Below, in pieces: positions 1 through 6,442 of a DNA stretch of 9,214 nucleotides. Position numbers and translations under genes: made by a program. Origin of the DNA: Citricoccus sp. WCRC_4 (GTDB lineage Bacteria > Actinomycetota > Actinomycetes > Actinomycetales > Micrococcaceae); contig JAPFFX010000010.1 in the NCBI GenBank assembly GCA_026645375.1, positions 1 through 9,214 of the forward strand, read 5' to 3'. How positions within the stretch are numbered: position 1 is the stretch's first letter; every line of letters starts with the position of its first letter. A model generated the notes under the pieces. That model was not told the DNA's origin. It saw nothing but the letters and a program-made list of their open reading frames with translations, and made no database searches.

Positions 1-61
1 GATCGGTGCCCGGCGATGCGCAGGACGTCGCCTTTCTTGAAGCGCGGCGGCCGCGCTAGAT
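1..61. other. Unassigned edge sequence
   Basis: No gene can be supported here. On the minus strand one frame reads RPPRFKKGDVLRIAGHR without a stop, and on the plus strand one frame ends at a TAG at 56-58. Neither is long enough to identify. The segment lies directly downstream of the stop codon of the RidA fragment. The window begins with GATC. Confidence 0.3.
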
Positions 62-142
62 TCATACGACCGCGATCACTTCGATCTCAATGAGAAATTC
101 CTGGCGCGCCAGCCGCGGCACCTCGATCAGCGTGCTCGCCCT
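62..142 (-). pseudogene. RidA/YjgF-family C-terminal fragment
   Basis: The minus strand, ending at the TGA at 62-64, encodes RASTLIEVPRLARQEFLIE followed by IEVIAVV and stop. This is the typical C-terminal strand of RidA (YjgF/YER057c/UK114) proteins, which deaminate reactive enamine/imine intermediates; the Arg in the RAST segment corresponds to the conserved family arginine that binds the substrate carboxylate. Only about 25 of the usual ~130 residues are present. Upstream, the same frame stays open but runs into the conserved core of a SAM riboswitch, so the N-terminal four fifths of the gene are missing. No start codon with a ribosome binding site exists, apart from a TTG inside the riboswitch remnant. 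It is a broken remnant created by a junction near 138-145, or an assembly artefact. Its codons are visibly less GC-rich than those of the central genes. Confidence 0.65.
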
Positions 143-223
143 CGGTGCCGGGAGGGCACCCAAGGACCACGGACGGGTTGCTGCGGCGTCACGGAGCCAG
201 ATCTCTCAGCCGCTCGGGATGGT
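140..223 (-). promoter_or_regulatory. SAM riboswitch remnant (SAM-I/IV-like), 3' end lost
   Basis: Read on the minus strand, this holds the P1 5' strand CCATCC, the P2 arm GCGGC with partner GCCGC, the core GACGCCGCAGCAACCC and a short P3 closed by ACCC/GGGT, followed by GGGTGCC. This matches the two complete copies at the right of the window. The expected closing strand GATGG is absent; after ACCGA the sequence becomes GGGCGAGC and continues as RidA coding sequence. Without P1 it should not switch normally. A TAGAGT hexamer at 231-236 (minus) could be a -10 element for it, but no convincing -35 is seen. Confidence 0.6.
175..223. repeat. 49-bp direct repeat, partner at 8491-8539
   Basis: The 49 bases here match 8491-8539 in the same orientation with only two differences (208 A versus 8524 G, and 216 G versus 8532 T). 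The first 33 bases are identical. The repeat coincides with the 5' half of the SAM riboswitch. Conservation at this level exceeds what the aptamer fold alone requires and could serve for homologous recombination across the intervening 8.3 kb. Confidence 0.85.
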
Positions 224-338
224 CGCCTCCACTCTACGACCGGGCCTGGCCGCGGGGCGAAACGGGTGAAGCAGTGCTAAGTGATGGGGTGATGCCGTAG
301 TTCTGACGTGCACCGACGCCGACGGGCAGGGGCTGGGC

Positions 339-419
339 ATGGAGGAGATCGCGCTGCTGGCCGTGGCCGGCGTCCTGCCCATGGGCTTCGCGATCATCCT
401 AGTCCGCTGTGTTGACTAG
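339..419 (+). CDS. Possible 26-residue hydrophobic peptide
   Basis: An ATG at 339 opens a 26-codon frame ending at TAG 417-419. The product starts MEEIALLAVAGVLPMGFAII and ends LVRCVD, which is one potential transmembrane helix with an acidic N-terminus. An AGGGG stretch about six bases upstream could be a ribosome binding site. The stop codon falls inside the padR promoter/operator. The frame extends upstream to a stop near 287 without another good start, so it could also be the tail of a lost gene. No family is recognised, and a chance frame is quite possible. The neighbouring 224-338 interval shows no other gene. Confidence 0.25.
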   Translation: MEEIALLAVAGVLPMGFAIILVRCVD

Positions 420-449
420 TTGACGCGCCTGACTAGTCAGCCATACGAT
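412..449 (+). promoter_or_regulatory. padR promoter with palindromic operator, leaderless start
   Basis: TTGACG (420-425) and TACGAT (444-449) are separated by 18 bases, giving a reasonable -35/-10 pair. The predicted transcription start, seven bases past the -10, coincides with the ATG at 456, so the mRNA is probably leaderless; no Shine-Dalgarno precedes that ATG. CTGACTAGTCAG (429-440) is a perfect 12-bp palindrome in the spacer. A second half site, TGACTAGT (413-420), forms an inverted repeat with ACTAGTCA (432-439). PadR regulators commonly repress their own promoters through such sites, so this is the likely autoregulatory operator. Confidence 0.55.
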
Positions 450-455
450 CTAGTT

Positions 456-827
456 ATGACGGACGAGAGCTGGCCGAGTGAGTGGTTGCGCGGGGTGCTG
501 GGCGTGTGTGTTCTCGGCATCCTGCTGGACGGCCCCAGTTACGGCTACGCCATCACCCAGCGGTTGGCTGAGGCGGGTCTCGGGCCGGTCAAGGGTGGCA
601 CGCTCTATCCCCTGCTGGGCCGGCTCGAGGAGGCGGGGCTCGTGGAGGTGGAGTGGCGTCCCGGTGACGGCGGTCCCGGCCGCAAGTTCTTCGCCCTCAC
701 CGACCAGGGGCGCCGGCAGGCGCGGGAACAGTCGGTCCGCTGGGCCGCCTTCACCACGACGACTCGTCACGTCACGGACAGGGCACTCGCCCGGCACGAG
801 CCGGATCAGCACGCAGGAAGGGACTGA
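456..827 (+). CDS. PadR-family transcriptional regulator
   Basis: This 123-residue protein has the PadR winged-helix layout. The helix beginning LRGVLGVCVLGILLDGPSYG is followed by YAITQRL, the recognition-helix region GGTLYPLLGRLEEAGLVE, and the wing with PGRKFFALTDQG. The C-terminal helix is short, which fits the small PadR subfamily that pairs with membrane partners. It is expected to bind DNA as a dimer and repress its own operon until an unknown ligand or membrane signal relieves it. I chose ATG 456 rather than the in-frame TTG at 420 because the TTG lies inside the -35 element and the PadR fold starts after 456. The stop is one base before the start of the next gene, so the two are almost certainly co-transcribed and translationally coupled. 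Target genes beyond this operon cannot be inferred. Confidence 0.9.
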   Translation: MTDESWPSEWLRGVLGVCVLGILLDGPSYGYAITQRLAEAGLGPVKGGTLYPLLGRLEEAGLVEVEWRPGDGGPGRKFFALTDQGRRQAREQSVRWAAFTTTTRHVTDRALARHEPDQHAGRD

Positions 828-828
828 C

Positions 829-1650
829 ATGGACACCGAAGCGGTGCAGGACAGCCAACGCCACCCCCGGGGACACCGGGGCAAGGTGGGGCATTCGGCC
901 GGATACGCACACATGGCACCGAGCGTGGAACGGGGCTGGGTCGAGGACTTCGTGCTCGAACATCGCCTGCTCGGCGTTCCCGGGGACCGGATCGGGGATG
1001 CGCTCGCGCTCATCGAGTCGCACGTCGCCGAATCGGGCGAGCCGGTCCGGGAGGCCTTCGGCGATGCCCGCGCCTACGCCCGGGAGTCCGCTCCGGCCGA
1101 CCGGGTGGGCGGGGCCCGCAACCCGGGGTGGTTGCCCGGGGTCGGATTCGGCCTGGCCGGCATGCTCCTGACCAGCAGCGGCGCCAACGAATGGCTGTTC
1201 GGCGCCGGTGCCCTCGAGATCACCCCGGGAGTGCTGCTGACGGGCCTGTTGGTGCTCGTCGCCTTCGGCGTCTTGGTGCTGGCCCCGGGGGCTGTCCTGC
1301 GCCTGGCCGTGGAACGCACCTGGGTCTTCGCCGGCATCCTGCTGGCCTTCACGGCCGTTCTCGTGGTGCTGGCCTTGGTCCTGGACGTCTCGCTCGCCGT
1401 CTGGCCGGCCGGCCCGGTCGTCTCGGCGGGAATCGTGCTCCTGGTCCTGGGGGCGGTGTTCACCTGGGTCGATCAGGCCCGAGGCCTCTCCGATGACCCC
1501 ATCATCGGCCCGCCCCAGCAGCCGGGGGCCGCGGACGAACGGCCCGGCGCCGCGCGGGGCGCCGCCGCGCGGTGGCTGCCCGTCGTCCAGTTCCCCGTCC
1601 TCACGCTCCTGGTGATCGGCCTGGGCTGGGTCCTGCACGTGCTGGCCTGA
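829..1650 (+). CDS. HAAS-like domain membrane protein, PadR partner
   Basis: The 273-residue product starts at ATG 829, preceded by AGGAAGGG about six bases upstream and only one base after the padR stop. Residues 36-90 resemble the small helical HAAS-type (DUF1700-like) domain (VEDFVLEHRLLGVPGDRIGD, then an amphipathic helix and FGDARAYARE), typical of membrane proteins encoded next to PadR regulators. After it come about five hydrophobic segments, near 102-118, 134-153, 165-187, 194-213 and 250-271. A Pro/Ala/Gly-rich polar loop lies at about 218-248. Family knowledge suggests that such proteins sit in the cytoplasmic membrane and may signal to, or be controlled by, the paired PadR; the stimulus is unknown. 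Residues 1-35 are hydrophilic and unconserved-looking, and ATG at codon 29 is a less likely alternative start because it lacks coupling to padR. Confidence 0.7.
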   Translation: MDTEAVQDSQRHPRGHRGKVGHSAGYAHMAPSVERGWVEDFVLEHRLLGVPGDRIGDALALIESHVAESGEPVREAFGDARAYARESAPADRVGGARNPGWLPGVGFGLAGMLLTSSGANEWLFGAGALEITPGVLLTGLLVLVAFGVLVLAPGAVLRLAVERTWVFAGILLAFTAVLVVLALVLDVSLAVWPAGPVVSAGIVLLVLGAVFTWVDQARGLSDDPIIGPPQQPGAADERPGAARGAAARWLPVVQFPVLTLLVIGLGWVLHVLA

Positions 1651-1654
1651 TTCG

Positions 1655-1681
1655 CCGGCCGCGGTTCCCGACCCGCGCCGG
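1655..1681. terminator. Hairpin between convergent operons
   Basis: CCGG-C-CGCGG (1655-1664) pairs with CCGCG-CCGG (1673-1681) around an eight-base loop, giving nine G/C pairs with one bulged C at 1659. It occupies most of the 37-bp gap between the plus-strand HAAS-like gene (ends 1650) and the minus-strand symporter gene (ends 1688). There is no U-tract on either side, as is common for actinobacterial terminators. It probably works for both strands. Confidence 0.5.
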
Positions 1682-1687
1682 GCAGGA

Positions 1688-3358
1688 CTAGGAGGGCCTC
1701 CCCGCAGGGGTGACAGGTCGGGAGTCCCTGGCCAGAACGGCCGGGGCGTCTCCGGCCGCCCCCGACGGGCCGGTGCCCTCCGTCAGCAGCACGACCGCCA
1801 CGAACACCGTCACCATCACGGCGCCCAGGAGCAGGCCGGTCAGCCCGTAACCGGACAGCCACGGCCAGAAGGCCACGGCGGCCCCCACGAGCAGGGCCGC
1901 GAGGGCCAGCGCCGTCACCCCGCGCTGGCGGGACCGGCCCGGGGGAACCAGCCGCCACGGTGACTGCACCAGGGTCACCACGATCATCGCCAGCAGGTTC
2001 ACGGCCATGCCCAGCCACACCGGGTGAAGGCCGAGCAGGAAGTGCGTGGGGTGGAACCCGGAGGCGGCGTACCAGCCCAGGCCCGTGCCGAAACCGGCGA
2101 GCAGGGCGGCCAGGGCTGCCGAGCGGGTGGCCAGCGGCCAGAAGAACGCGGCCAGCACGGGGGCCAGGGTGGCACCGTTGCGCAGGGTCCAGGCCATGAC
2201 GTTCCACCACGCGGATTCCTCGGTGCGCAGCAGGGCGAAGACGATCATCACCGCGGTGAGGCCCACCAGGGCGATCCGGGTGTACCGCACCAGCTGGGAC
2301 TCGGTGGCCCGCGGGTTCAGCGCGGAGCCCAGGTCCCGTCCCAGGGAGGTGGCCCCGGAGAACTGACAGGGTCCGGCCCAGCCCAGGGCACAGGACCAGA
2401 GCCCCACGAAGAACAGCCCGGCGGCCCAGGGCGGGATGGCGCCGGTGACGTACTCGGCGATGGACACCAGGGGGAGGCTCCCGCCGGGTGCCACGATCGC
2501 GGCGGCCACCCCCACCAGCACGCCGAGGACGAGCAGCGGCGCGCCGATGACGGCCGCGCGGTACAGGCCCTTCTGTCCGTCCTCGGGGGTGCGGGCGGAC
2601 ATCGACATCTGGAACGCCGCCTGGGCGAGCGGGACGTTGATGATGAACGTGCCGAACCAGGCGACGATCAGCGAGGCACCGGCATTGGACAGGTCGAAGA
2701 CCTCCGGGCGCTCGGCGGCGAATCCGGCCATGCCGCCTGGACCGCCGAGACCGGGGCTGGTGAGGACCGCCCACAGGCCGACCACGAACATCACGCCGAT
2801 CATGATGACGTTCATGGTCTGGCTGAACCCCACCGAGCGCATGCCGCCGGAGGACAGGAAGCCCAGCAGCACCACCGCGGTCACGGCCACGGACAGCTCC
2901 AGGGACAGGTCGGTGACCACGGACAGCGCGGAGGCGAAGGCGATCGTGGTGGCCACCGAGTACATGGGGAAGGTTAGGCCGGTGATCACGGAGCTGACGG
3001 CCTTCGCGGCCCGCCCGAACCGGTCGCCGATGATGCCGGTCACCGTCACCACGAGCTTCTCCCGCAGGGGCTTGACCAGCAGCAGCGCGATGAGGAGGAC
3101 CTGGACGGTCTCGGCCACCCCGTACCAGATCGCCGAGATGCCGGTGCGGTAGCTGAGCTCCACGATCGCGATGTAGGAGGACCCGGAGAACAGCCCGGTG
3201 ATGCAGAACGCCACGGTCCAGGGCCCGAAGGAGCGCCCGCCCACGAAGAATCCGCCCTTGCCGGCCTCCGTGCGGCGGACCATGATCCGGCCGCCGACCA
3301 CCAGCCACGTCGTGTAGGCCAGGGCCAGGGCGATCGTCCAGATCCCGGCGGCGGTCAC
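1688..3358 (-). CDS. Sodium:solute symporter (SSS) family transporter
   Basis: A 556-residue polytopic membrane protein that reads throughout as an SSS-family (LeuT-fold) Na+-coupled carrier. The N-terminal part shows the family pattern GGFFVGGRSFGPWTVAFCIT followed by GLFSGSSYI (residues 35-63), then IWYGVAETVQVLLIALLLVK. Later segments include FSQTMNVIMIGVMFVVGLWA, a conserved-looking WFGTFIINVPLAQAAFQ helix, and GPCQFSGATSLGRDL. Roughly twelve to thirteen hydrophobic spans are visible, with a polar tail of about 30 residues. The substrate cannot be told from sequence; the family covers proline, pantothenate, acetate, sugars and others. The GTG start at 3358 overlaps the TGA of the OsmC gene (GTGA), which implies coupled translation and argues for a shared role, perhaps importing a sulfur compound or organic acid. 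The frame remains open upstream to 3826, but that part reads as a shadow of the OsmC gene. Confidence 0.85.
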   Translation of the reverse strand: MTAAGIWTIALALAYTTWLVVGGRIMVRRTEAGKGGFFVGGRSFGPWTVAFCITGLFSGSSYIAIVELSYRTGISAIWYGVAETVQVLLIALLLVKPLREKLVVTVTGIIGDRFGRAAKAVSSVITGLTFPMYSVATTIAFASALSVVTDLSLELSVAVTAVVLLGFLSSGGMRSVGFSQTMNVIMIGVMFVVGLWAVLTSPGLGGPGGMAGFAAERPEVFDLSNAGASLIVAWFGTFIINVPLAQAAFQMSMSARTPEDGQKGLYRAAVIGAPLLVLGVLVGVAAAIVAPGGSLPLVSIAEYVTGAIPPWAAGLFFVGLWSCALGWAGPCQFSGATSLGRDLGSALNPRATESQLVRYTRIALVGLTAVMIVFALLRTEESAWWNVMAWTLRNGATLAPVLAAFFWPLATRSAALAALLAGFGTGLGWYAASGFHPTHFLLGLHPVWLGMAVNLLAMIVVTLVQSPWRLVPPGRSRQRGVTALALAALLVGAAVAFWPWLSGYGLTGLLLGAVMVTVFVAVVLLTEGTGPSGAAGDAPAVLARDSRPVTPAGRPS

Positions 3359-4029
3359 GCCCGGCCGCCCGCAGCCCGCTCCCCGGTGACGGGCGCGCCG
3401 TCCCGGGCGCCGTCGTCGGGCGTGGTGGCCAGGTCCGCGTCCTGGAGCGTCAGCACGGGCACCGGGGCGTCCACCGGCTCGTTCGGCACGGGGTAACCCA
3501 GGGCCCGGTTGCAGGCGGCCTCGGCATCGTGCGCCACCGTGCGGTCCGCGAAGGACCAGGCCACGGTCAGGCCCGCGTGCGCGTCCCGCAGCAGGTTCAC
3601 GGCAGGGCAGGAGTGCTCGACGGCGGCCGCGAAGTCCCGCAGGACGGCCGGGTCGGTCTCGGGGGTGCCGACGGACACCTGCAGCCGGTAGGCGTGGAAG
3701 TACGGCTGGACGTCGGCGGTGCCGGCCAGGCCGCGGCGGTCCTGGCGGGCCAGGGAATAGGTGTTGATCCCGGTCAGGTCCAGGCCGCGCCGCGCGGCGG
3801 TCTGGTCGATCGTCACGGTGAGGCACGCGTCCACGGCCCCGGCCAGGTACTCCATGGGCGTGGGCGCCTCGTTGCGCCCGCCGATCGCCTCCGGCTCGTC
3901 CACCGTGAAGGCGAACTCGCGGACGGCCACCCGGGTCTGCTGGAGACCCGTCCAGGTGCCGGCGGCTCGCAGGGTCTTCGACTCGGTGTCCAGGGGTCTC
4001 TCGGTGAATCGGGGCTGCACGCGGGTCAT
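3355..4029 (-). CDS. OsmC-family thiol-dependent protein
   Basis: The 224-residue product has the OsmC/Ohr fold with both signature cysteines: Cys69 in EYLAGAVDACLTVTIDQTAA and Cys141 in VEHSCPAVNLL. OsmC/Ohr proteins are homodimeric cytoplasmic peroxidases that reduce organic hydroperoxides, and some also act on inorganic or persulfide species. The order of conserved pieces (NEAPTPMEYLAGA, Cys, long helix, beta strand, HSCP) is that of OsmC rather than Ohr. It is longer than the usual ~140 residues, with an N-terminal strand region and a polar, low-complexity tail from about residue 172 to the end. The ATG at 4029 is chosen because OsmC homology starts shortly after it; only a weak CTAGG lies just upstream. 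The gene follows the CstB-like gene by 62 bases and overlaps the symporter start, so it is mid-operon. Upstream open frame to 4650 is a shadow of the CstB-like gene. Confidence 0.85.
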   Translation of the reverse strand: MTRVQPRFTERPLDTESKTLRAAGTWTGLQQTRVAVREFAFTVDEPEAIGGRNEAPTPMEYLAGAVDACLTVTIDQTAARRGLDLTGINTYSLARQDRRGLAGTADVQPYFHAYRLQVSVGTPETDPAVLRDFAAAVEHSCPAVNLLRDAHAGLTVAWSFADRTVAHDAEAACNRALGYPVPNEPVDAPVPVLTLQDADLATTPDDGARDGAPVTGERAAGGRA

Positions 4030-4091
4030 CCTAGGGCCCGCCGGGTAACGGAGGGTGTCCTGTTGACGCCGCGAGACCTCGCCGGGATCGG

Positions 4092-5441
4092 TCAGCCGGT
4101 CAGCGGCAGGCCGGCGTCCGCGGCGTCGTCGAACATGGCGTCCACGTGCACGGGATCCTTGCCGGCCCGCTGGAGCAGGGAGGAGGCCACACCGGAGCGG
4201 TAGCCGGATCCGCAGTGCACCCACAGCCTGCCGTCCGGCACCTCGTCCATCCGGACGATCAGTTCGTGCAGCGGGATGTTGACGGCGTCCTTGATGTGGG
4301 AGTCCTCGTATTCGCTGGCCTGGCGCACGTCCAGGACGGTCTGCCCGGCGGGGCGGTCGCGGACCCCGTCCCATCCGACGCGCGGGTAGGAGGACACCGG
4401 GGCGCCGGGAGCAAGGGCCTTCGGGTCCTCGCCGAGGGCGGCGTCGGGGGAGTCGATGCCGATCCGCGACAGGTCGCGGATGGCGTTCTCGACGTCCTCG
4501 CGGGAACCGACAAGGGTCAGCTTCCGGTCGTAGGGAAAGAGCCAGCCGAGGTAGGCGGTGAAGCTGGAGCCGTCGCCGTACTCGAAGCTGATGGTTCCCT
4601 TGAGGTGTTCGGCGGAGTAGGCCACCCGGTGGCGCAGGTCCACGACCCACTCGCCGTCGGCGAGCCGGGCCCGGAGTTCCTCGGCGTCCAGGGCCTCGGG
4701 CACCGCCAGGTCCGGATCGGTCGGTCCCTCGGCATTGATCGGGCCCATGTGGGCGTAGTAATTCGGGTAGGCCGAGAGGTTCTCGATCAGCTCGGTGACG
4801 AAGTGTTCCTCGTCCGGGTCGGTGTAGACGTGGTTGGAGCGCATCTGCTCACCGAGGGTGGACTCGCCGACGCCGGTGGCCGGGCCGGAGGAGCAGAAGG
4901 AGCCGAAGCCGTGCGTCGGGTAGAGCGAGGCCTCCTCCTCCGCTTCCCGGGCGAGTCGGCGCGCGGAGGCGTACTGGTCGTGGGTCAGGCCCACCGTGTG
5001 TTCCTGCCCGAGCAGGTCGGTACGGCCCACGGAGCCGTAGAGCACGCTGCCTCCGGAGAACACGGCCTGCTCGTCGCCGTGCTCCACCACGTAGGACAGA
5101 TGGTGGTGGGTGTGGCCCGGGGTGGCCACGGCCCGCACGGACAATTGCCCGACCCGCACGACCTGCCCGTCGGAGATCGGCGTGCGCTCGAACGCGACCT
5201 TGTCGGCGGCGTTGACGAGGTACTGCGCGCCGTGCTTCTGTGCGTACAGGTACCCGCCGGTGAGGTAGTCGTTGTGGATGTGTGTCTCGGCCACGTGGGT
5301 GACCTGCACCCCGGCCTTCTCGGCAGCGGCTTCCACCCGGTCGATGTCGCGCTGCGCGTCGACCAGGAGCGCGACATCACCATCGTGGACGAGGTAGCTG
5401 CGATCTCCCAGTTGCGGGGTGTCGATGACGATGACGTCCAT
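4092..5441 (-). CDS. CstB-like persulfide dioxygenase-rhodanese fusion
   Basis: This 449-residue cytoplasmic protein combines three units. Residues 1-240 form a metallo-beta-lactamase fold with His54-X-His56-X-Asp58 (THIHNDYLTGG), His110 (PGHTHHH) and His177. Residues ~250-325 form a rhodanese-like domain whose catalytic loop (LVGSRED, ~310-316) lacks cysteine. Residues ~352-445 form a second rhodanese with the active loop C410-G-S-G-Y-R. This architecture and length match Staphylococcus CstB, which oxidises persulfides with a non-haem iron and makes thiosulfate through its rhodanese. The usual metal-bridging Asp of ETHE1 (GD before the LL..GRTD segment) is replaced by Gly131 in FSGGSVLYGSVGRTDL, and the last His of HxHxDH is Tyr59; the latter is shared with ETHE1-like actinobacterial relatives as far as I recall. 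Start ATG 5441 follows a strong AGGAGG; the open frame further upstream to 5537 has no such site. First gene of the operon with OsmC and the symporter; likely removes excess sulfide or persulfide sulfur. Confidence 0.85.
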   Translation of the reverse strand: MDVIVIDTPQLGDRSYLVHDGDVALLVDAQRDIDRVEAAAEKAGVQVTHVAETHIHNDYLTGGYLYAQKHGAQYLVNAADKVAFERTPISDGQVVRVGQLSVRAVATPGHTHHHLSYVVEHGDEQAVFSGGSVLYGSVGRTDLLGQEHTVGLTHDQYASARRLAREAEEEASLYPTHGFGSFCSSGPATGVGESTLGEQMRSNHVYTDPDEEHFVTELIENLSAYPNYYAHMGPINAEGPTDPDLAVPEALDAEELRARLADGEWVVDLRHRVAYSAEHLKGTISFEYGDGSSFTAYLGWLFPYDRKLTLVGSREDVENAIRDLSRIGIDSPDAALGEDPKALAPGAPVSSYPRVGWDGVRDRPAGQTVLDVRQASEYEDSHIKDAVNIPLHELIVRMDEVPDGRLWVHCGSGYRSGVASSLLQRAGKDPVHVDAMFDDAADAGLPLTG

Positions 5442-5493
5442 GGCTGCTGTCCTCCTGTGCTCGCAGACGGAACGAGGTCGATGTCCCATGGCC

Positions 5494-5522
5494 AACGTAC
5501 GCACCGGGGTATGGGCGGACAA
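5494..5522 (-). promoter_or_regulatory. Promoter of the cstB-like operon with CsoR/CstR-like operator candidate
   Basis: On the minus strand TTGTCC (5522-5517) and TACGTT (5499-5494) lie exactly 17 bases apart, placing a start near 5487 and a leader of about 46 bases before the ATG. The spacer and -10 carry an imperfect dyad, TACCCCGGTGCGTA (5511-5498). CsoR-family sensors, including the persulfide sensor CstR, bind dyads of the TACCC...GGGTA type placed like this. The right half here is degenerate, so the operator assignment is only suggestive. No CsoR/CstR gene is in the window. Confidence 0.4.
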
Positions 5523-5539
5523 GGGGCGTGCCGGCATCA

Positions 5540-5567
5540 GGGCCGGCAGCCGCGGTATGGCCGGCCC
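5540..5567 (-). terminator. U-less hairpin after the importer operon
   Basis: GGGCCGGC (5540-5547) and GCCGGCCC (5560-5567) form a perfect eight-pair stem with a 12-base loop, 60 bases past the permease stop and just before the promoter of the CstB-like gene. There is no U-run. Its location between two operons supports a terminator role, though partial read-through into the next operon is possible. Confidence 0.45.
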
Positions 5568-5626
5568 CGGTGAAGCCCCCGGCTACCTCGGGTGCCGCAG
5601 GTGGCGCTGGGGCACGCGGTGGCCGG

Positions 5627-6442
5627 TCAGGACCAGCGCCGCACCGCCCATCTCTCCACCAGGCCCAGGACGGCGTCGGTGACCTTGCCGATTACGGCCA
5701 GCAGCACGATCGCCAGGATCAGCCGGTCGGTGCGCCCGTTGTTCTGCGAGTCGGTGAGCAGGAAGCCCAGGCCCATGGAGGAGGCGATGAGCTCGGCGGC
5801 CACCAGGAACAACCACGCCTGGGCCAGGGCCAGGCGCAACCCCGAGAACACCGAGGGGATCACGGCCGGTAGCTGCACGGTGCGCAGCAGGCGCAGGCCG
5901 TGGTAGCCGAAGGCCCGGCCGGCCTCCACCAGGTGCGGGTCCACGTGCTTCAGCGCCGAGTAGACGTTCGTGAAGATGGGGAAGAACGCACCGATCGCGA
6001 TGAGCGTGATCTTCGAGTCCTCGCCGATCCCCATCCACAGGATCAGCAGCGGCACCCACGCCAGGGACGGCACGGCGCGGATCGCACCGGTGAGCGGGGA
6101 GAGCAGGGCGTCCGCCCACCGGGACAGCCCCAGCACGGAGCCGACGAGCAGGCCCAGGACCCCACCGATCGCGAAGCCGATCAGCACCCGCTGCACGGAG
6201 ATGGCGATGTGGTGCCACAGGGGGCCGTCCACCGCCAGCTGCACGCCCGCCTGCACCACGGAGGCCGGCGAGGGCAGCTGCACCGGGGAGAACACCCCGG
6301 CCTCGGTCACCGCCCACCACAGCGCCACGAGCAGCAGCGGGACCAGGAGCCCGACGGCGGCGCGGCCGGCCCCGGTGCCCAGGATCCCGCGGGCACGCCG
6401 GGCGGGAAGGCGGGGGGTGACGGTCCTCTCGGCCGTACTCAC
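5627..6442 (-). CDS. Sulfonate-type ABC transporter permease
   Basis: The 271-residue integral membrane subunit belongs to the SsuC/TauC branch of binding-protein-dependent permeases. After a polar, Arg-rich N-terminus come a first helix (~28-47), the conserved PSPASVVQAG element, then helices near 84-106, 120-137 and 144-160. The EAA loop that docks on the ATPase is EAGRAFGYHGLRLLRTVQLP (173-192). Final helices are near 208-228 and 240-262. Length is normal for the family. The GTG start at 6442 overlaps the TGA of the binding-protein gene (GTGA), so translation is coupled. It would form a homodimeric channel in the cytoplasmic membrane with the ATPase and lipoprotein encoded upstream. Nitrate, taurine and pyrimidine-precursor importers have similar permeases; the SAM riboswitch at the head of the operon favours a sulfur substrate. 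Confidence 0.9.
   Translation of the reverse strand: MSTAERTVTPRLPARRARGILGTGAGRAAVGLLVPLLLVALWWAVTEAGVFSPVQLPSPASVVQAGVQLAVDGPLWHHIAISVQRVLIGFAIGGVLGLLVGSVLGLSRWADALLSPLTGAIRAVPSLAWVPLLILWMGIGEDSKITLIAIGAFFPIFTNVYSALKHVDPHLVEAGRAFGYHGLRLLRTVQLPAVIPSVFSGLRLALAQAWLFLVAAELIASSMGLGFLLTDSQNNGRTDRLILAIVLLAVIGKVTDAVLGLVERWAVRRWS

Noticed and set aside
2024..2977. Plus-strand open frame of ~317 codons
   Set aside because: Low-complexity Gly/Gln/Arg/His translation antisense to the symporter, a usual artefact of high-GC coding DNA.
1473..3308. Long minus-strand open frame (~611 codons), rich in Arg/Gly/Pro
   Set aside because: It is a shadow of the symporter gene in another frame; the other frame encodes a clear polytopic membrane protein.
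4030..4650. N-terminal extension of the OsmC frame
   Set aside because: The extension is Arg/Pro-rich and overlaps the 3' part of the CstB-like gene; OsmC homology starts just after ATG 4029.
5442..5537. 32-residue N-terminal extension of the CstB-like protein
   Set aside because: It crosses the predicted promoter and the AGGAGG site that serves ATG 5441; the metallo-beta-lactamase fold begins at MDVIVIDTP.
4146..5573. Plus-strand open frame of ~475 codons
   Set aside because: Antisense to the CstB-like gene, whose frame holds intact metal-site and rhodanese motifs; no recognised domain in the shadow.
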